From: Streptomyces sp. MUM 178J
GTDB lineage: Bacteria; Actinomycetota; Actinomycetes; Streptomycetales; Streptomycetaceae
NCBI RefSeq assembly: GCF_022414575.1
Contig: NZ_JADWYQ010000006.1
Location: 1-64,000 of the forward strand
Direction of reading: 5' to 3'
Length of the DNA: 64,000 bases
The notes below the pieces were generated by a model. That model was given only the letters and a program-made list of their open reading frames with translations, was not told where the DNA came from and ran no database searches. This document shows positions 55,028 through 63,918 of the stretch, piece by piece; position 1 is the stretch's first letter, and each line of letters starts with the position of its first letter. The position numbers were made by a program, and so were the translations under genes.

Positions 55028-56644
55028 ATGCAGCAGGCACCAGTGCTGGCGAGCGCCGCGGATCCGGCGTCTGAGGCCTGGCGGGCCAATGAGGCGGCGC
55101 ACCGGGAGCTGGCCGAGGAGCTGCGCGGCAGACTGGCCACCGCCCGTCTCGGCGGCGGCGAGAAGGCCCGCGCCCGGCACACCGCGCGCGGCAAGCTGCT
55201 GCCGCGCGACAGGGTCGACACCCTGCTGGACCCCGGCTCGCCGTTTCTGGAGCTCGCCCCGCTGGCGGCCTACGGCATGTACGGGGGCCAGGCGCCGGCC
55301 GCGGGGGTGATCGCGGGGATCGGGCGGGTCAGCGGCCGGGAGGTCGTAATCGTCGCCAATGACGCCACGGTCAAGGGCGGCACGTACTACCCGATGACGG
55401 TGAAGAAGCATCTGCGCGCCCAGGAGGTGGCGCTGGAGAACCGTCTGCCGTGCGTCTATCTGGTGGACTCCGGAGGCGCGTTCCTGCCCATGCAGGACGA
55501 GGTCTTCCCGGACCGCGAGCACTTCGGGCGGATCTTCTACAACCAGGCCCGGCTGTCCGGGGCCCGCGTTCCGCAGATCGCCGCGGTGCTCGGATCCTGC
55601 ACGGCGGGCGGCGCGTATGTCCCGGCGATGAGCGACGAGGCGGTGATCGTGCGCAATCAGGGCACGATCTTCCTCGGCGGCCCGCCGCTGGTGAAGGCCG
55701 CGACGGGCGAGGTCGTCACCGCCGAGGAGCTGGGCGGCGGCGAGGTCCACTCCCGTGTCTCCGGCGTCACGGACCATCTCGCGGAGGACGACGCGCACGC
55801 CCTGCGGATCGTGCGGAACATCGTGTCGACGCTCCCGGAGCGCGGCCCGCTGCCGTGGTCCGTCGAGCCCGTCGAGGAGCCGAAGGCCGATCCGCACGGG
55901 CTGTACGGCGCGGTGCCCGTGGACTCCCGCACCCCGTACGACGTGCGGGAGGCAATCGCCCGGATCGTGGACGGCTCCCGGTTCGCGGAGTTCAAGGCGG
56001 AGTTCGGGACGACGCTGGTCACCGGCTTCGCCCGGATCCACGGCCACCCGGTCGGCGTCGTCGCCAACAACGGCATCCTGTTCGCCGAATCCGCCCAGAA
56101 GGGCGCACACTTCATCGAGCTGTGCGACCAGCGCGGCATCCCCCTGCTGTTCCTGCAGAACATCTCCGGCTTCATGGTCGGCCGCGACTACGAGGCGGGC
56201 GGCATCGCCAAGCACGGCGCGAAGATGGTCACGGCCGTGGCGTGCACACGGGTGCCCAAGCTGACGGTCGTCATCGGCGGTTCGTACGGCGCGGGGAACT
56301 ACTCGATGTGCGGCCGGGCGTACTCGCCGCGCTTTCTGTGGATGTGGCCCAACGCCAAGATCTCGGTCATGGGCGGCGAACAGGCCGCCTCCGTGCTGGC
56401 GACCGTCAAGCGCGACCAGCTCGAGGGCCGCGGCGAGGAGTGGTCCGCCGAGGAGGAGGACGCCTTCAAGGCCCCGATCCGGGAGCAGTACGAGACCCAG
56501 GGCAACGCCTACTACGCGACGGCGCGGCTCTGGGACGACGGAGTGATCGACCCCCTGGAGACCCGGCAGGTGCTGGGTCTGGCCCTGACGGCCTGCGCCA
56601 ACGCCCCCTTGGGCGAGCCGGGCTTCGGCGTCTTCCGGATGTGA
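55028..56644 (+). CDS. mccB: Acyl-CoA carboxylase beta subunit (methylcrotonyl-CoA carboxylase type)
   Basis: A 538-residue carboxyltransferase. It starts at ATG 55028 after AAGGGAGC, and shows the crotonase-like carboxyltransferase motifs [16 protein letters not shown] and [28 protein letters not shown], with [11 protein letters not shown] near the N-terminus. By operon context (HMG-CoA lyase, acyl-CoA dehydrogenase) it carboxylates 3-methylcrotonyl-CoA in leucine breakdown. Alternative: a propionyl-CoA carboxylase; family alone does not settle this. Controlled by the TetR-like sites. Confidence 0.92.
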   Translation: MQQAPVLASAADPASEAWRANEAAHRELAEELRGRLATARLGGGEKARARHTARGKLLPRDRVDTLLDPGSPFLELAPLAAYGMYGGQAPAAGVIAGIGRVSGREVVIVANDATVKGGTYYPMTVKKHLRAQEVALENRLPCVYLVDSGGAFLPMQDEVFPDREHFGRIFYNQARLSGARVPQIAAVLGSCTAGGAYVPAMSDEAVIVRNQGTIFLGGPPLVKAATGEVVTAEELGGGEVHSRVSGVTDHLAEDDAHALRIVRNIVSTLPERGPLPWSVEPVEEPKADPHGLYGAVPVDSRTPYDVREAIARIVDGSRFAEFKAEFGTTLVTGFARIHGHPVGVVANNGILFAESAQKGAHFIELCDQRGIPLLFLQNISGFMVGRDYEAGGIAKHGAKMVTAVACTRVPKLTVVIGGSYGAGNYSMCGRAYSPRFLWMWPNAKISVMGGEQAASVLATVKRDQLEGRGEEWSAEEEDAFKAPIREQYETQGNAYYATARLWDDGVIDPLETRQVLGLALTACANAPLGEPGFGVFRM

Positions 56645-56656
56645 GACGGAGCGACC

Positions 56657-58837
56657 ATGACGATGTTCGACACAGTCCTCGTCGCCAACCGGGGCGAGAT
56701 CGCGGTGCGGGTCATCCGCACCCTGCGAACGCTGGGCGTGCGCTCCGTCGCCGTGTTCAGCGACGCCGACGCAGACGCACGCCATGTCCGGGAGGCGGAC
56801 ACGGCGGTGCGGATCGGGCCCGCGCCCGCGGCGGAGAGCTATCTGCGCATCGACCGGCTGCTGGACGCGGCCGCCCGCACGGGCGCGCAGGCGATCCACC
56901 CGGGCTATGGCTTCCTCGCGGAGAACGCGGCCTTCGCGCAGGCGTGCACGGACGCGGGGGTGGTGTTCATCGGCCCGCCCGCGTCGGCGATCTCCCTGAT
57001 GGGTGACAAGATCCGCGCCAAGGAGACGGTGCGGGCGGCGGGCGTGCCCGTGGTGCCCGGCTCCTCCGGCAGCGGGCTGAGCGACGCCGAACTGGCCGCG
57101 GCGGCGCGGGAGATCGGCATGCCCGTGCTGCTGAAGCCCTCGGCGGGCGGCGGCGGCAAGGGCATGCGCCTGCTGCGTATTCCCGGGGGGCAACCCCAGG
57201 ACCCCCGGCACATCGAGTCCGCCCTGCTGGACGAGATCGCGGCGGCGCGGCGCGAGGCGCGGGCGTCCTTCGGGGATGACACCCTCCTGGTGGAGCGGTG
57301 GATCGACCGGCCGCGGCATATCGAGATCCAGGTGCTGGCCGACGGCGTGGGGAACGTGGTCCACCTCGGCGAGCGCGAGTGCTCGCTGCAGCGCCGCCAC
57401 CAGAAGATCATCGAGGAGGCCCCGTCCGTCCTGCTGGACGAGGAGACCCGTGCGGCGATGGGCGAGGCCGCGGTCTCGGCGGCCCGCTCCTGCGGGTATG
57501 CGGGCGCGGGGACGGTGGAGTTCATCGTCCCGGGCGGCGACCCTTCCTCGTACTACTTCATGGAGATGAACACCCGTCTCCAGGTCGAGCACCCGGTCAC
57601 CGAGCTGATCACGGGCGTGGACCTGGTCGAGCAGCAGCTCCGCATCGCCGCGGGCGAGCCGCTCCCCTTCGCCCAGGAGGACGTCACCTTCACGGGCCAC
57701 GCGATCGAGGCCCGCCTCTGCGCGGAGGACCCGGCCCGCGGCTTCCTGCCCTCCGGGGGCACGGTCCTCGCCCTCCACGAGCCCCAGGGCTGGGGGTCCC
57801 CCCTGCTCGAAGAGGTCGGGGGAGGCATCCGCACCGACTCGGGCCTTGCCCTGTCCACCGAGGTCTCCAGCCTCTACGACCCGATGCTCTCCAAGGTCAT
57901 CGCCCACGCCCCCGACCGGCCCTCGGCCCTCCGCCGCCTCCGCGCGGCCCTGGCCGCCACGGTCACCCTCGGCGTCCCGACGAACGCCGGCTTCCTCCGC
58001 CGCCTTCTGGCCCACCCGTCCGTGGCCTCCGGCGACCTGGACACGGGTCTGGTGGAACGCGAGGTGGACGGCCTGATCCCGGCCGGCGTTCCGGAGGAGG
58101 TCTACGCCGCCGCGGCCCTTCTCCACCATGCCGCCACCCCCTCGGCGACGGGCGTCTGGGCAGACCCCTTCTCCGCCGCCACGGGCTGGCGCCTCGGCGG
58201 CGACCCCGCCTGGATCCCCCACTGGTTCCGCGTCCCGGGCCACGACCCGGTGCAGATCCGCACCTGCCGCCTCTCCGCGTCGACGACAAAGATCACCCGG
58301 GCCTTCGCCGGCGACGGCCCGGGGCATCCGTCCCCCTCGCCCAGCGGAGCAGGGGCGGGCCCCGCCGCAGGGGGGTCCGGGGGCCTGCCCCCGGTTCGCG
58401 AGAGGGATGGGGAGCGGCACGGCTCCACCGCCCGGCTGGTGGAGGCCGCCCACGACACCGTGACCCTCGAACTCGACGGCGTCACACACACGTTCACCCA
58501 TGCCGCCTCTCCCGACGGCCGCTGGCTCGGCAGGGACGGCGACTCCTGGCATGTGCAGGATCACGACCCCGTCGAGGCGGCGCTCTCCGGCGCCGCGCGC
58601 GCCGGGGTGGACACGCTCGCCGCGCCGATGCCCGGCACGGTCACCGTCGTGAAGGTGGCCGTGGGCGACGAGGTCGAGGCCGGGCAGAGTCTGCTCGTCG
58701 TGGAGGCGATGAAGATGGAGCACGTCATCTCCGCCCCGCACGCCGGCACCGTCACCGAGCTGGACGTGACGCCCGGCACGACCGTCGCCATGGACCAGGT
58801 GCTGGCCGTGGTCGCTCCGAGTGAGGAGGACGCCTGA
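56657..58837 (+). CDS. mccA: Acyl-CoA carboxylase alpha subunit, biotin carboxylase plus BCCP
   Basis: A 726-residue protein. Biotin carboxylase (about 1-450) has the ATP-grasp segment KPSAGGGGKGM and LERECSLQRRHQK-like region; the biotin-attachment site EAMKMEH has Lys686 near the C-terminus. Two segments break the family alignment: HEPQGWGSPLLEEVGGG (57775-57826) and a Gly/Pro/Ser-rich stretch (58310-58420), whose DNA resembles intergenic Streptomyces repeats. Both keep the reading frame. It pairs with the upstream carboxyltransferase, 12 bases away. Confidence 0.9.
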   Translation: MTMFDTVLVANRGEIAVRVIRTLRTLGVRSVAVFSDADADARHVREADTAVRIGPAPAAESYLRIDRLLDAAARTGAQAIHPGYGFLAENAAFAQACTDAGVVFIGPPASAISLMGDKIRAKETVRAAGVPVVPGSSGSGLSDAELAAAAREIGMPVLLKPSAGGGGKGMRLLRIPGGQPQDPRHIESALLDEIAAARREARASFGDDTLLVERWIDRPRHIEIQVLADGVGNVVHLGERECSLQRRHQKIIEEAPSVLLDEETRAAMGEAAVSAARSCGYAGAGTVEFIVPGGDPSSYYFMEMNTRLQVEHPVTELITGVDLVEQQLRIAAGEPLPFAQEDVTFTGHAIEARLCAEDPARGFLPSGGTVLALHEPQGWGSPLLEEVGGGIRTDSGLALSTEVSSLYDPMLSKVIAHAPDRPSALRRLRAALAATVTLGVPTNAGFLRRLLAHPSVASGDLDTGLVEREVDGLIPAGVPEEVYAAAALLHHAATPSATGVWADPFSAATGWRLGGDPAWIPHWFRVPGHDPVQIRTCRLSASTTKITRAFAGDGPGHPSPSPSGAGAGPAAGGSGGLPPVRERDGERHGSTARLVEAAHDTVTLELDGVTHTFTHAASPDGRWLGRDGDSWHVQDHDPVEAALSGAARAGVDTLAAPMPGTVTVVKVAVGDEVEAGQSLLVVEAMKMEHVISAPHAGTVTELDVTPGTTVAMDQVLAVVAPSEEDA

Positions 58838-59769
58838 TGGCCACGCTGCCCATGACCGTCCCGGCCCCCGGCCTCCCCGCGCGCGTGCGCGTCCACGAGG
58901 TCGGGCCGCGCGACGGTCTGCAGAACGAGCAGGCTGTCGTCCCGACCGAGGTCAAGGCGGAGTTCATCCGCCGGCTCGCGGCCGCCGGCCTGACCACCGT
59001 CGAGGCGACCAGCTTCGTCCACCCCAAGTGGGTGCCCCAGCTGGCCGACGCCGAGCAGCTCTACCCCCTCGTGTCCGGCCTGGACACACGGCTCCCGGTC
59101 CTTGTGCCGAACGAGCGGGGCCTGGACCGGGCCCTCTCCCTCGGCGCCCGCCATGTCGCCGTGTTCGCCAGCGCCACCGAGTCCTTCGCCGAGGCCAACC
59201 TCAACCGCACCGTGGACGAGGCGCTCGCCATGTTCACCCCGGTCGTCGCCCGCGCCAGGGACGAGGGCCTGACCGTCCGCGGGTATCTGTCGATGTGCTT
59301 CGGCGACCCCTGGGAGGGCCCCGTCCCCCTGGAACAGGTCGTCCGCGTCTGCCGCGCCCTCGCCGACATGGGCTGCGACGAACTGAGCCTGGGCGACACC
59401 ATCGGCGTGGCCACGCCGGGCCATGTCCAGGCGCTCATCGCCGCGCTGGGCGAAGCCGGGGTCCCGGCGAGCACCCTCGCCGTGCACTTCCACGACACCT
59501 ACGGCCAGGCGCTCGCCAACACCCTCGCCGCGCTCCAGCAGGGGGTCACCACGGTGGACGCCTCCGCGGGCGGCCTCGGCGGCTGCCCCTACGCCAAGAG
59601 CGCCACCGGCAATCTCGCCACCGAAGACCTCGTGTGGATGCTCGACGGCCTCGGCGTCGAGACCGGGGTCGACCTCGGCCTACTCACCGCCACAAGCACC
59701 TGGATGGCCGACCGGCTGGGGCGGCCCAGCCCCTCCCGCACCGTCCGCGCCCTCTCCCACAAGGAGTGA
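58837..59769 (+). CDS. hmgL: Hydroxymethylglutaryl-CoA lyase
   Basis: A 310-residue HMG-CoA lyase of the TIM-barrel family. Signatures include VGPRDGLQNE near the start and GLGGCPYAKSATGN with the active-site Cys near residue 247; metal ligands include His in VHFHDTYGQ. It splits HMG-CoA to acetoacetate and acetyl-CoA, the end of leucine breakdown. ATG 58837 overlaps the carboxylase stop (TGATG) and has GAGGAGG upstream. Confidence 0.95.
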   Translation: MATLPMTVPAPGLPARVRVHEVGPRDGLQNEQAVVPTEVKAEFIRRLAAAGLTTVEATSFVHPKWVPQLADAEQLYPLVSGLDTRLPVLVPNERGLDRALSLGARHVAVFASATESFAEANLNRTVDEALAMFTPVVARARDEGLTVRGYLSMCFGDPWEGPVPLEQVVRVCRALADMGCDELSLGDTIGVATPGHVQALIAALGEAGVPASTLAVHFHDTYGQALANTLAALQQGVTTVDASAGGLGGCPYAKSATGNLATEDLVWMLDGLGVETGVDLGLLTATSTWMADRLGRPSPSRTVRALSHKE

Positions 59770-59777
59770 CCCCGATC

Positions 59778-60941
59778 ATGACGCTTGACCACCGGCTGTC
59801 GCCGGAACACGAGGAACTGCGCCGCACCGTCGAGGAGTTCGCGCACGAAGTCGTCGCCCCGAAGATCGGCGACTACTACGAACGCCATGAGTTCCCCTAT
59901 GAGATCGTCCGCGAGATGGGCCGCATGGGCCTGTTCGGGCTGCCCTTCCCCGAGGAGTACGGAGGCATGGGCGGCGACTATCTCGCGCTGGGCATCGCCC
60001 TGGAGGAGCTGGCCCGCGTGGACTCTTCTGTGGCGATCACCCTGGAGGCGGGCGTCTCCCTCGGGGCTATGCCGGTCTACCGCTTCGGCACAAAGGAGCA
60101 GAAGCAGCAGTGGCTGCCGCGGCTCTGCTCCGGCGAGATCCTGGGAGCGTTCGGGCTGACCGAGCCGGACTGCGGCTCGGATGCGAGCGGCACCAGGACG
60201 ACGGCCGTCCGCGACGGCGACGAGTGGGTCGTCAACGGCTCCAAGTCCTTCATCACCAACTCGGGCACGGACATCACCGGGCTGGTCACCGTCACCGCGG
60301 TCACCGGCAGGACGGAGGACGGCCGCCCCCTGATCTCCTCGATCATCGTCCCGTCCGGCACCCCGGGCTTCACCGTCGCGGCCCCCTACTCCAAGGTCGG
60401 CTGGAACGCATCGGACACCCGCGAGCTGTCCTTCTCCGACGTCCGCGTCCCGGCGTCGAACCTGCTGGGCGAAGAGGGCCGGGGCTATGCCCAGTTCCTG
60501 CGCATCCTCGACGAGGGCCGGATCGCCATCGCGGCGCTGGCCACGGGCCTGGCCCAGGGCTGCGTCGACGAGTCGGTCGCCTACGCGAAGGAGCGTCACG
60601 CCTTCGGCCGCCCGATCGGCGCGAACCAGTCCATCCAGTTCAAGATCGCCGATATGGAGATGCGCGCCCATATGGCCCGCATCGGCTGGCGCGACGCCGC
60701 CTCGCGGCTGGTCCTGGGCGAACCGTTCAAGAAGGAGGCCGCCCTGGCGAAGCTGTACTCCTCCACGGTCGCCGTCGACAACGCGCGCGAGGCCACCCAG
60801 ATCCACGGCGGCTACGGCTTCATGAACGAGTACCCGGTCGCCCGCATGTGGCGCGATTCGAAGATCCTGGAGATCGGCGAGGGCACCAGCGAGGTCCAGC
60901 GCATGCTGATCGCCCGCGAGCTGGACCTCCCTGCGGCCTAG
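59778..60941 (+). CDS. acdH: Acyl-CoA dehydrogenase (isovaleryl-CoA dehydrogenase candidate)
   Basis: A 387-residue acyl-CoA dehydrogenase with GAFGLTEPDCGSDAS and the C-terminal QIHGGYGFMNEYPVARMWRDSKILEIGEGTSEVQ signatures. As fourth gene of the leucine operon it is the best candidate for isovaleryl-CoA oxidation, although S. coelicolor AcdH is described as broad for branched-chain acyl-CoAs (from memory). ATG 59778 follows AAGGAG 8 bases after the lyase stop. A perfect terminator follows. Confidence 0.92.
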   Translation: MTLDHRLSPEHEELRRTVEEFAHEVVAPKIGDYYERHEFPYEIVREMGRMGLFGLPFPEEYGGMGGDYLALGIALEELARVDSSVAITLEAGVSLGAMPVYRFGTKEQKQQWLPRLCSGEILGAFGLTEPDCGSDASGTRTTAVRDGDEWVVNGSKSFITNSGTDITGLVTVTAVTGRTEDGRPLISSIIVPSGTPGFTVAAPYSKVGWNASDTRELSFSDVRVPASNLLGEEGRGYAQFLRILDEGRIAIAALATGLAQGCVDESVAYAKERHAFGRPIGANQSIQFKIADMEMRAHMARIGWRDAASRLVLGEPFKKEAALAKLYSSTVAVDNAREATQIHGGYGFMNEYPVARMWRDSKILEIGEGTSEVQRMLIARELDLPAA

Positions 60942-60970
60942 ACTCCGGGCCCGGACACCGTGGTGCGTGC

Positions 60971-60993
60971 GTCCGCCCCCTCAGGGGGCGGAC
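60971..60993 (+). terminator. Terminator of the leucine operon
   Basis: A perfect 10-bp stem GTCCGCCCCC/GGGGGCGGAC (60971-60980, 60984-60993) with a 3-base loop. No strong T run follows. Confidence 0.82.
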
Positions 60994-61019
60994 CGCCTGG
61001 GCCCGTGATGACGGCGGGA

Positions 61020-61038
61020 TGAGGTTAGGCTAACCTGC
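61020..61038. promoter_or_regulatory. Iron box (DmdR/IdeR-type operator)
   Basis: TGAGGTTAGGCTAACCTGC closely matches the actinobacterial iron box TTAGGTTAGGCTAACCTAA; the core GGTTAGGCTAACC is complete. It lies 57 bases before the DesE-like gene, consistent with iron repression. Confidence 0.9.
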
Positions 61039-61094
61039 CCCCCACGCATCATCAGTCACAGTCGACACCAGCGCGCACGAAAGCAGACCCCGTC

Positions 61095-62111
61095 ATGTCC
61101 AACGCCCGCGTTTCCTCTCTCTCCCGCCGCAGACTGCTCACCGCGGGCAGCGCCCTCGGGCTCGGGGCCGCGCTCGCCGCCTGCACTTCGGGGGACGGCA
61201 AGGGCAGCGCGGACGGCGACTCCAAGCCCTGGAAGTTCCGCGACGACCGGGGCGAGACGGCCGAGACCAAGGGCGTGCCGAAGAACATCGTCGCCTTCAC
61301 CGGCGCCGCCGCCGCACTCCACGACTACGGCGTCGAGGTCAAGGGCGTGTTCGGGCCGACGAAGACCGCCGACGGCAGGCCCGACGTCCAGGCCGGGGAC
61401 CTCGACGTCAAGAAGGTCGAGATCATCGGCAATGTCTGGGGCGAGTTCAGCGTCGAGAAGTACGCGGCGCTCCAGCCCGACCTCCTGGTCACCGCCATGT
61501 GGGAGAAGGACGCCCTGTGGTACGTGCCGGACCAGTCCAAGGACAAGATCCTCAAGCTGGCTCCGAGCGTCGCGCTGTGGGCGTCCCAGACCACCATCCC
61601 CAAGGCTCTCCAGCGCCATGCGGAGCTGGCCGAGGCACTGGGCGCCGATCTCAAGGCCAAGAAGGTCACCGACGCCAGGACACGCTTCGAGAAGGCCGCC
61701 GAGCGGCTGCGCCAGGCGGCCAGGGCCAAGCCGGAGCTCCGAGTGCTGATCGGCTCGGCGAGCCAGGAGATCTTCTATGTCTCCCTCGCGAAGATGTCCG
61801 CGGACACGCTCTACTTCCAGGAGCTGGGTGTGAGGTTCGTCGAGCCCAAGGTCAACGCCCAGGGCTTCTTCGAGGAGCTGAGCTGGGAGAACGTCGGCAA
61901 GTACGAGGCGGACGTCATCATCATGGACAACCGTTCCGGCACCCTCCAGCCGGCGGACCTGAAGTCCAAGCCGACCTGGGGTCAGCTTCCCGCCGTCAAG
62001 GCCGGCCAGGTCTACCCCCGAGTGACGGAGCCGATCTTCTCGTATGACAAGTGCGCGGTGATCCTGGAGGACCTCGCGGCCGCCATCGAGAAGGCCGGGA
62101 AGGTCGCCTGA
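61095..62111 (+). CDS. desE: DesE-like ferrioxamine-binding lipoprotein
   Basis: A 338-residue siderophore-binding protein with an SRRRLLTAG Tat-like start and lipobox LAAC (Cys30). The class III fold is supported by KNIVAFTGAAAALHDYGVEVKG, KYAALQPDLLV and SWENVGKYEADVIIMD. It resembles S. coelicolor DesE, receptor for ferrioxamines. The iron box upstream fits. No ATG ribosome site stands out (preceding bases AGACCCCGTC). In contrast to S. coelicolor, the desABCD genes do not follow. Confidence 0.87.
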   Translation: MSNARVSSLSRRRLLTAGSALGLGAALAACTSGDGKGSADGDSKPWKFRDDRGETAETKGVPKNIVAFTGAAAALHDYGVEVKGVFGPTKTADGRPDVQAGDLDVKKVEIIGNVWGEFSVEKYAALQPDLLVTAMWEKDALWYVPDQSKDKILKLAPSVALWASQTTIPKALQRHAELAEALGADLKAKKVTDARTRFEKAAERLRQAARAKPELRVLIGSASQEIFYVSLAKMSADTLYFQELGVRFVEPKVNAQGFFEELSWENVGKYEADVIIMDNRSGTLQPADLKSKPTWGQLPAVKAGQVYPRVTEPIFSYDKCAVILEDLAAAIEKAGKVA

Positions 62112-62121
62112 CGCGCCGCCC

Positions 62122-62153
62122 GCCGTCTCCGGCCGACACGGACCGGAGACGGC
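62122..62153 (+). terminator. Hairpin after the DesE-like gene
   Basis: GCCGTCTCCGG (62122-62132) and CCGGAGACGGC (62143-62153) form a perfect 11-bp inversion with a 10-base loop, 11 bases past the stop. The right arm is the first part of a tandem repeat array, so other copies can compete for pairing. Confidence 0.75.
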
Positions 62154-62256
62154 AGGCTCCCCGGCACAGGACCGGAGACGGCAGGCTCCCCGGCACAGGA
62201 CCGGAGACGGCAGGCTCCCCGGCACAGGACCGGAGACGGCAGGCTCCCCGGGGCAG
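62141..62256. repeat. 29-base tandem repeat, four copies
   Basis: GACCGGAGACGGCAGGCTCC begins at 62141, 62170, 62199 and 62228, with an exact 29-base period; only the end of the last copy differs. Copies are contiguous with no spacers. The unit contains a short GGAG..CTCC inversion. The period is not a multiple of 3 and there is no reading frame through it. Confidence 0.95.
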
Positions 62257-62280
62257 TGGCCCCGGGGGCGCCCGCCTCCG

Positions 62281-63918
62281 TTATGGCGACGACTGCGACT
62301 GCGGCCAGTCCACCTGCGGCGAGCGGTAGAAGTCGATCCCCATCGCCTCCAGCCGCGGTCCCTGCGCCGCCAGCCGCTCCCGGTACGCCTCCCAGTCGTG
62401 CGCGGACGCGGGCGACCAGCCGAGTTCGGCGATTCCCGGCAGCCGCGGGAAGGCCATGAACCCGATGTGGTCGTCGGTCGAGATGGTCTCCGACCACAGC
62501 GGGGCCTCGACTCCGGCGATCGCGGACGGCGGCGCACCCGGCAGCAGCGTCTCCGGATCCCAGTCGTAGGACCGCCGCACCTCCACATAACCGGCCCAGT
62601 CCAGGCCCAGCGGCGTGTCCTTGTTGTACTTCATGTCGAGGTAGGAGCGGTCGGCCGGCGAGAGGATCAGCCGGGCGCCGTTCCGCGCGGCCGCCGCCAC
62701 CCGCTCCTTCTCCGCGGCGCTGGTCTTGTCCCTGCCCCACCACTGCACGACCGCGCCCTCCACGGGCACGGCGGTGGTCAGCTGATGCCAGCCGACGACC
62801 GTCTTGCCGTATGTCGCGACGGTCTTCTGCGCCCGCTCCATGAAGGCCACATAGTCCTGATGGCTGGTGGAGTGGGCCTCGTCGCCGCCGATGTGGAGGT
62901 ATCGACCGGGGGTGAGGGCAGCCACCTCGCGGATCACATCGTCGATGAAGTCGTACGTCACCTCCTTGGGCACGCACAGCGAGCTGAAGCCGACGTCGGT
63001 TCCGGTGTAGAGCGGCGGGGCGACGCCGTCGCAGTTCAACTCGGCGTACGAGGCGAGGGCCGCGTTGGTGTGGCCCGGCATGTCGATCTCCGGGATCACC
63101 TCCATATGGCGGGCGGCCGCATGGCGCAGGATCTCCCGGTACTGGTCCTTGGTGTAGTAGCCTCCCGGTCCGCCGCCGACCTGTGTGGAGCCGCCGTAGC
63201 TCGCCAGCCGGGGCCAGGAGTCGATCACGATGCGCCAGCCCTGGTCGTCGGACAGGTGCAGATGCAGTTTGTTGACCTTGTACAGGGCGAGCTGGTCGAT
63301 ATAGCGCTTGACCTGCCCGACGGTGAAGAAGTGCCGGGAGACGTCGAGCATCGCGCCGCGGTGGGCATAGCGCGGGGTGTCGGTGATCACACCGCCCGCG
63401 ATGAGCCAGGGGCCGGGCTGCCGGGTGTCCTTCTCGATCGCGGCGGGCAGCAGCTGACGGAGCGTCTGCACCGCGCGGAAGAGCCCTGCGGGCTTGTGCG
63501 CGGTGAGCGTGACGGATCTGCGCGAGGAATCCAGGCGGTAGCCCTCGTCGCCCAGCGAGCTCGCGCCGTCGTCGAGCCGCAGCCGGATGGCGTCGGCCGT
63601 TCCGCCCCCATCGGTGACCGGCAGGGAGTAGCCGGTCGCGGGCCGCAGCAGCCCGGCGAGGTAGTCGCCGACGGCCCGGCCTTCCCGGGAGCCCTTGTCG
63701 ACGCGGATGCGGGTTTGAGCGGACAGTGCGTACGGGGGCCCCTTGGGCTGCACGGAGGCCGGTACGGGGATGATCTGGCCGAGCGGCCGCGCGGCGGGGG
63801 CGGACTCTCCCACGGCGGCCCCCGCACCGGTGATGCCGCCGGCCGCCACGAGCAGCAGCGCGCCGAGCAGACGGGGAAGTCGGGGAAGTCCGGGGAGGAG
63901 TGATCCGGGCTGACTCAC
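62281..63918 (-). CDS. GH20 beta-N-acetylhexosaminidase
   Basis: A 545-residue secreted enzyme. GTG 63918 follows GAAGGG and leads to a signal peptide (about 1-36). A GH20b-like domain is followed by the catalytic barrel with the Asp346-Glu347 pair in HIGGDEAH; LDVSRHFFTV and HLHLSDDQGWR are other hallmarks. It removes N-acetylglucosamine from chitobiose and related glycans. In S. coelicolor a hexosaminidase follows the des cluster; here it is directly after the DesE-like gene. Confidence 0.93.
   Translation of the reverse strand: MSQPGSLLPGLPRLPRLLGALLLVAAGGITGAGAAVGESAPAARPLGQIIPVPASVQPKGPPYALSAQTRIRVDKGSREGRAVGDYLAGLLRPATGYSLPVTDGGGTADAIRLRLDDGASSLGDEGYRLDSSRRSVTLTAHKPAGLFRAVQTLRQLLPAAIEKDTRQPGPWLIAGGVITDTPRYAHRGAMLDVSRHFFTVGQVKRYIDQLALYKVNKLHLHLSDDQGWRIVIDSWPRLASYGGSTQVGGGPGGYYTKDQYREILRHAAARHMEVIPEIDMPGHTNAALASYAELNCDGVAPPLYTGTDVGFSSLCVPKEVTYDFIDDVIREVAALTPGRYLHIGGDEAHSTSHQDYVAFMERAQKTVATYGKTVVGWHQLTTAVPVEGAVVQWWGRDKTSAAEKERVAAAARNGARLILSPADRSYLDMKYNKDTPLGLDWAGYVEVRRSYDWDPETLLPGAPPSAIAGVEAPLWSETISTDDHIGFMAFPRLPGIAELGWSPASAHDWEAYRERLAAQGPRLEAMGIDFYRSPQVDWPQSQSSP

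Noticed and set aside
54980..58741. A 1253-codon open frame on the minus strand
   Set aside because: It is antisense to the two carboxylase genes, which have complete domains and ribosome sites.
62141..62256. 29-base repeats as a CRISPR array
   Set aside because: Copies are contiguous with no unique spacers, and no cas gene is present.
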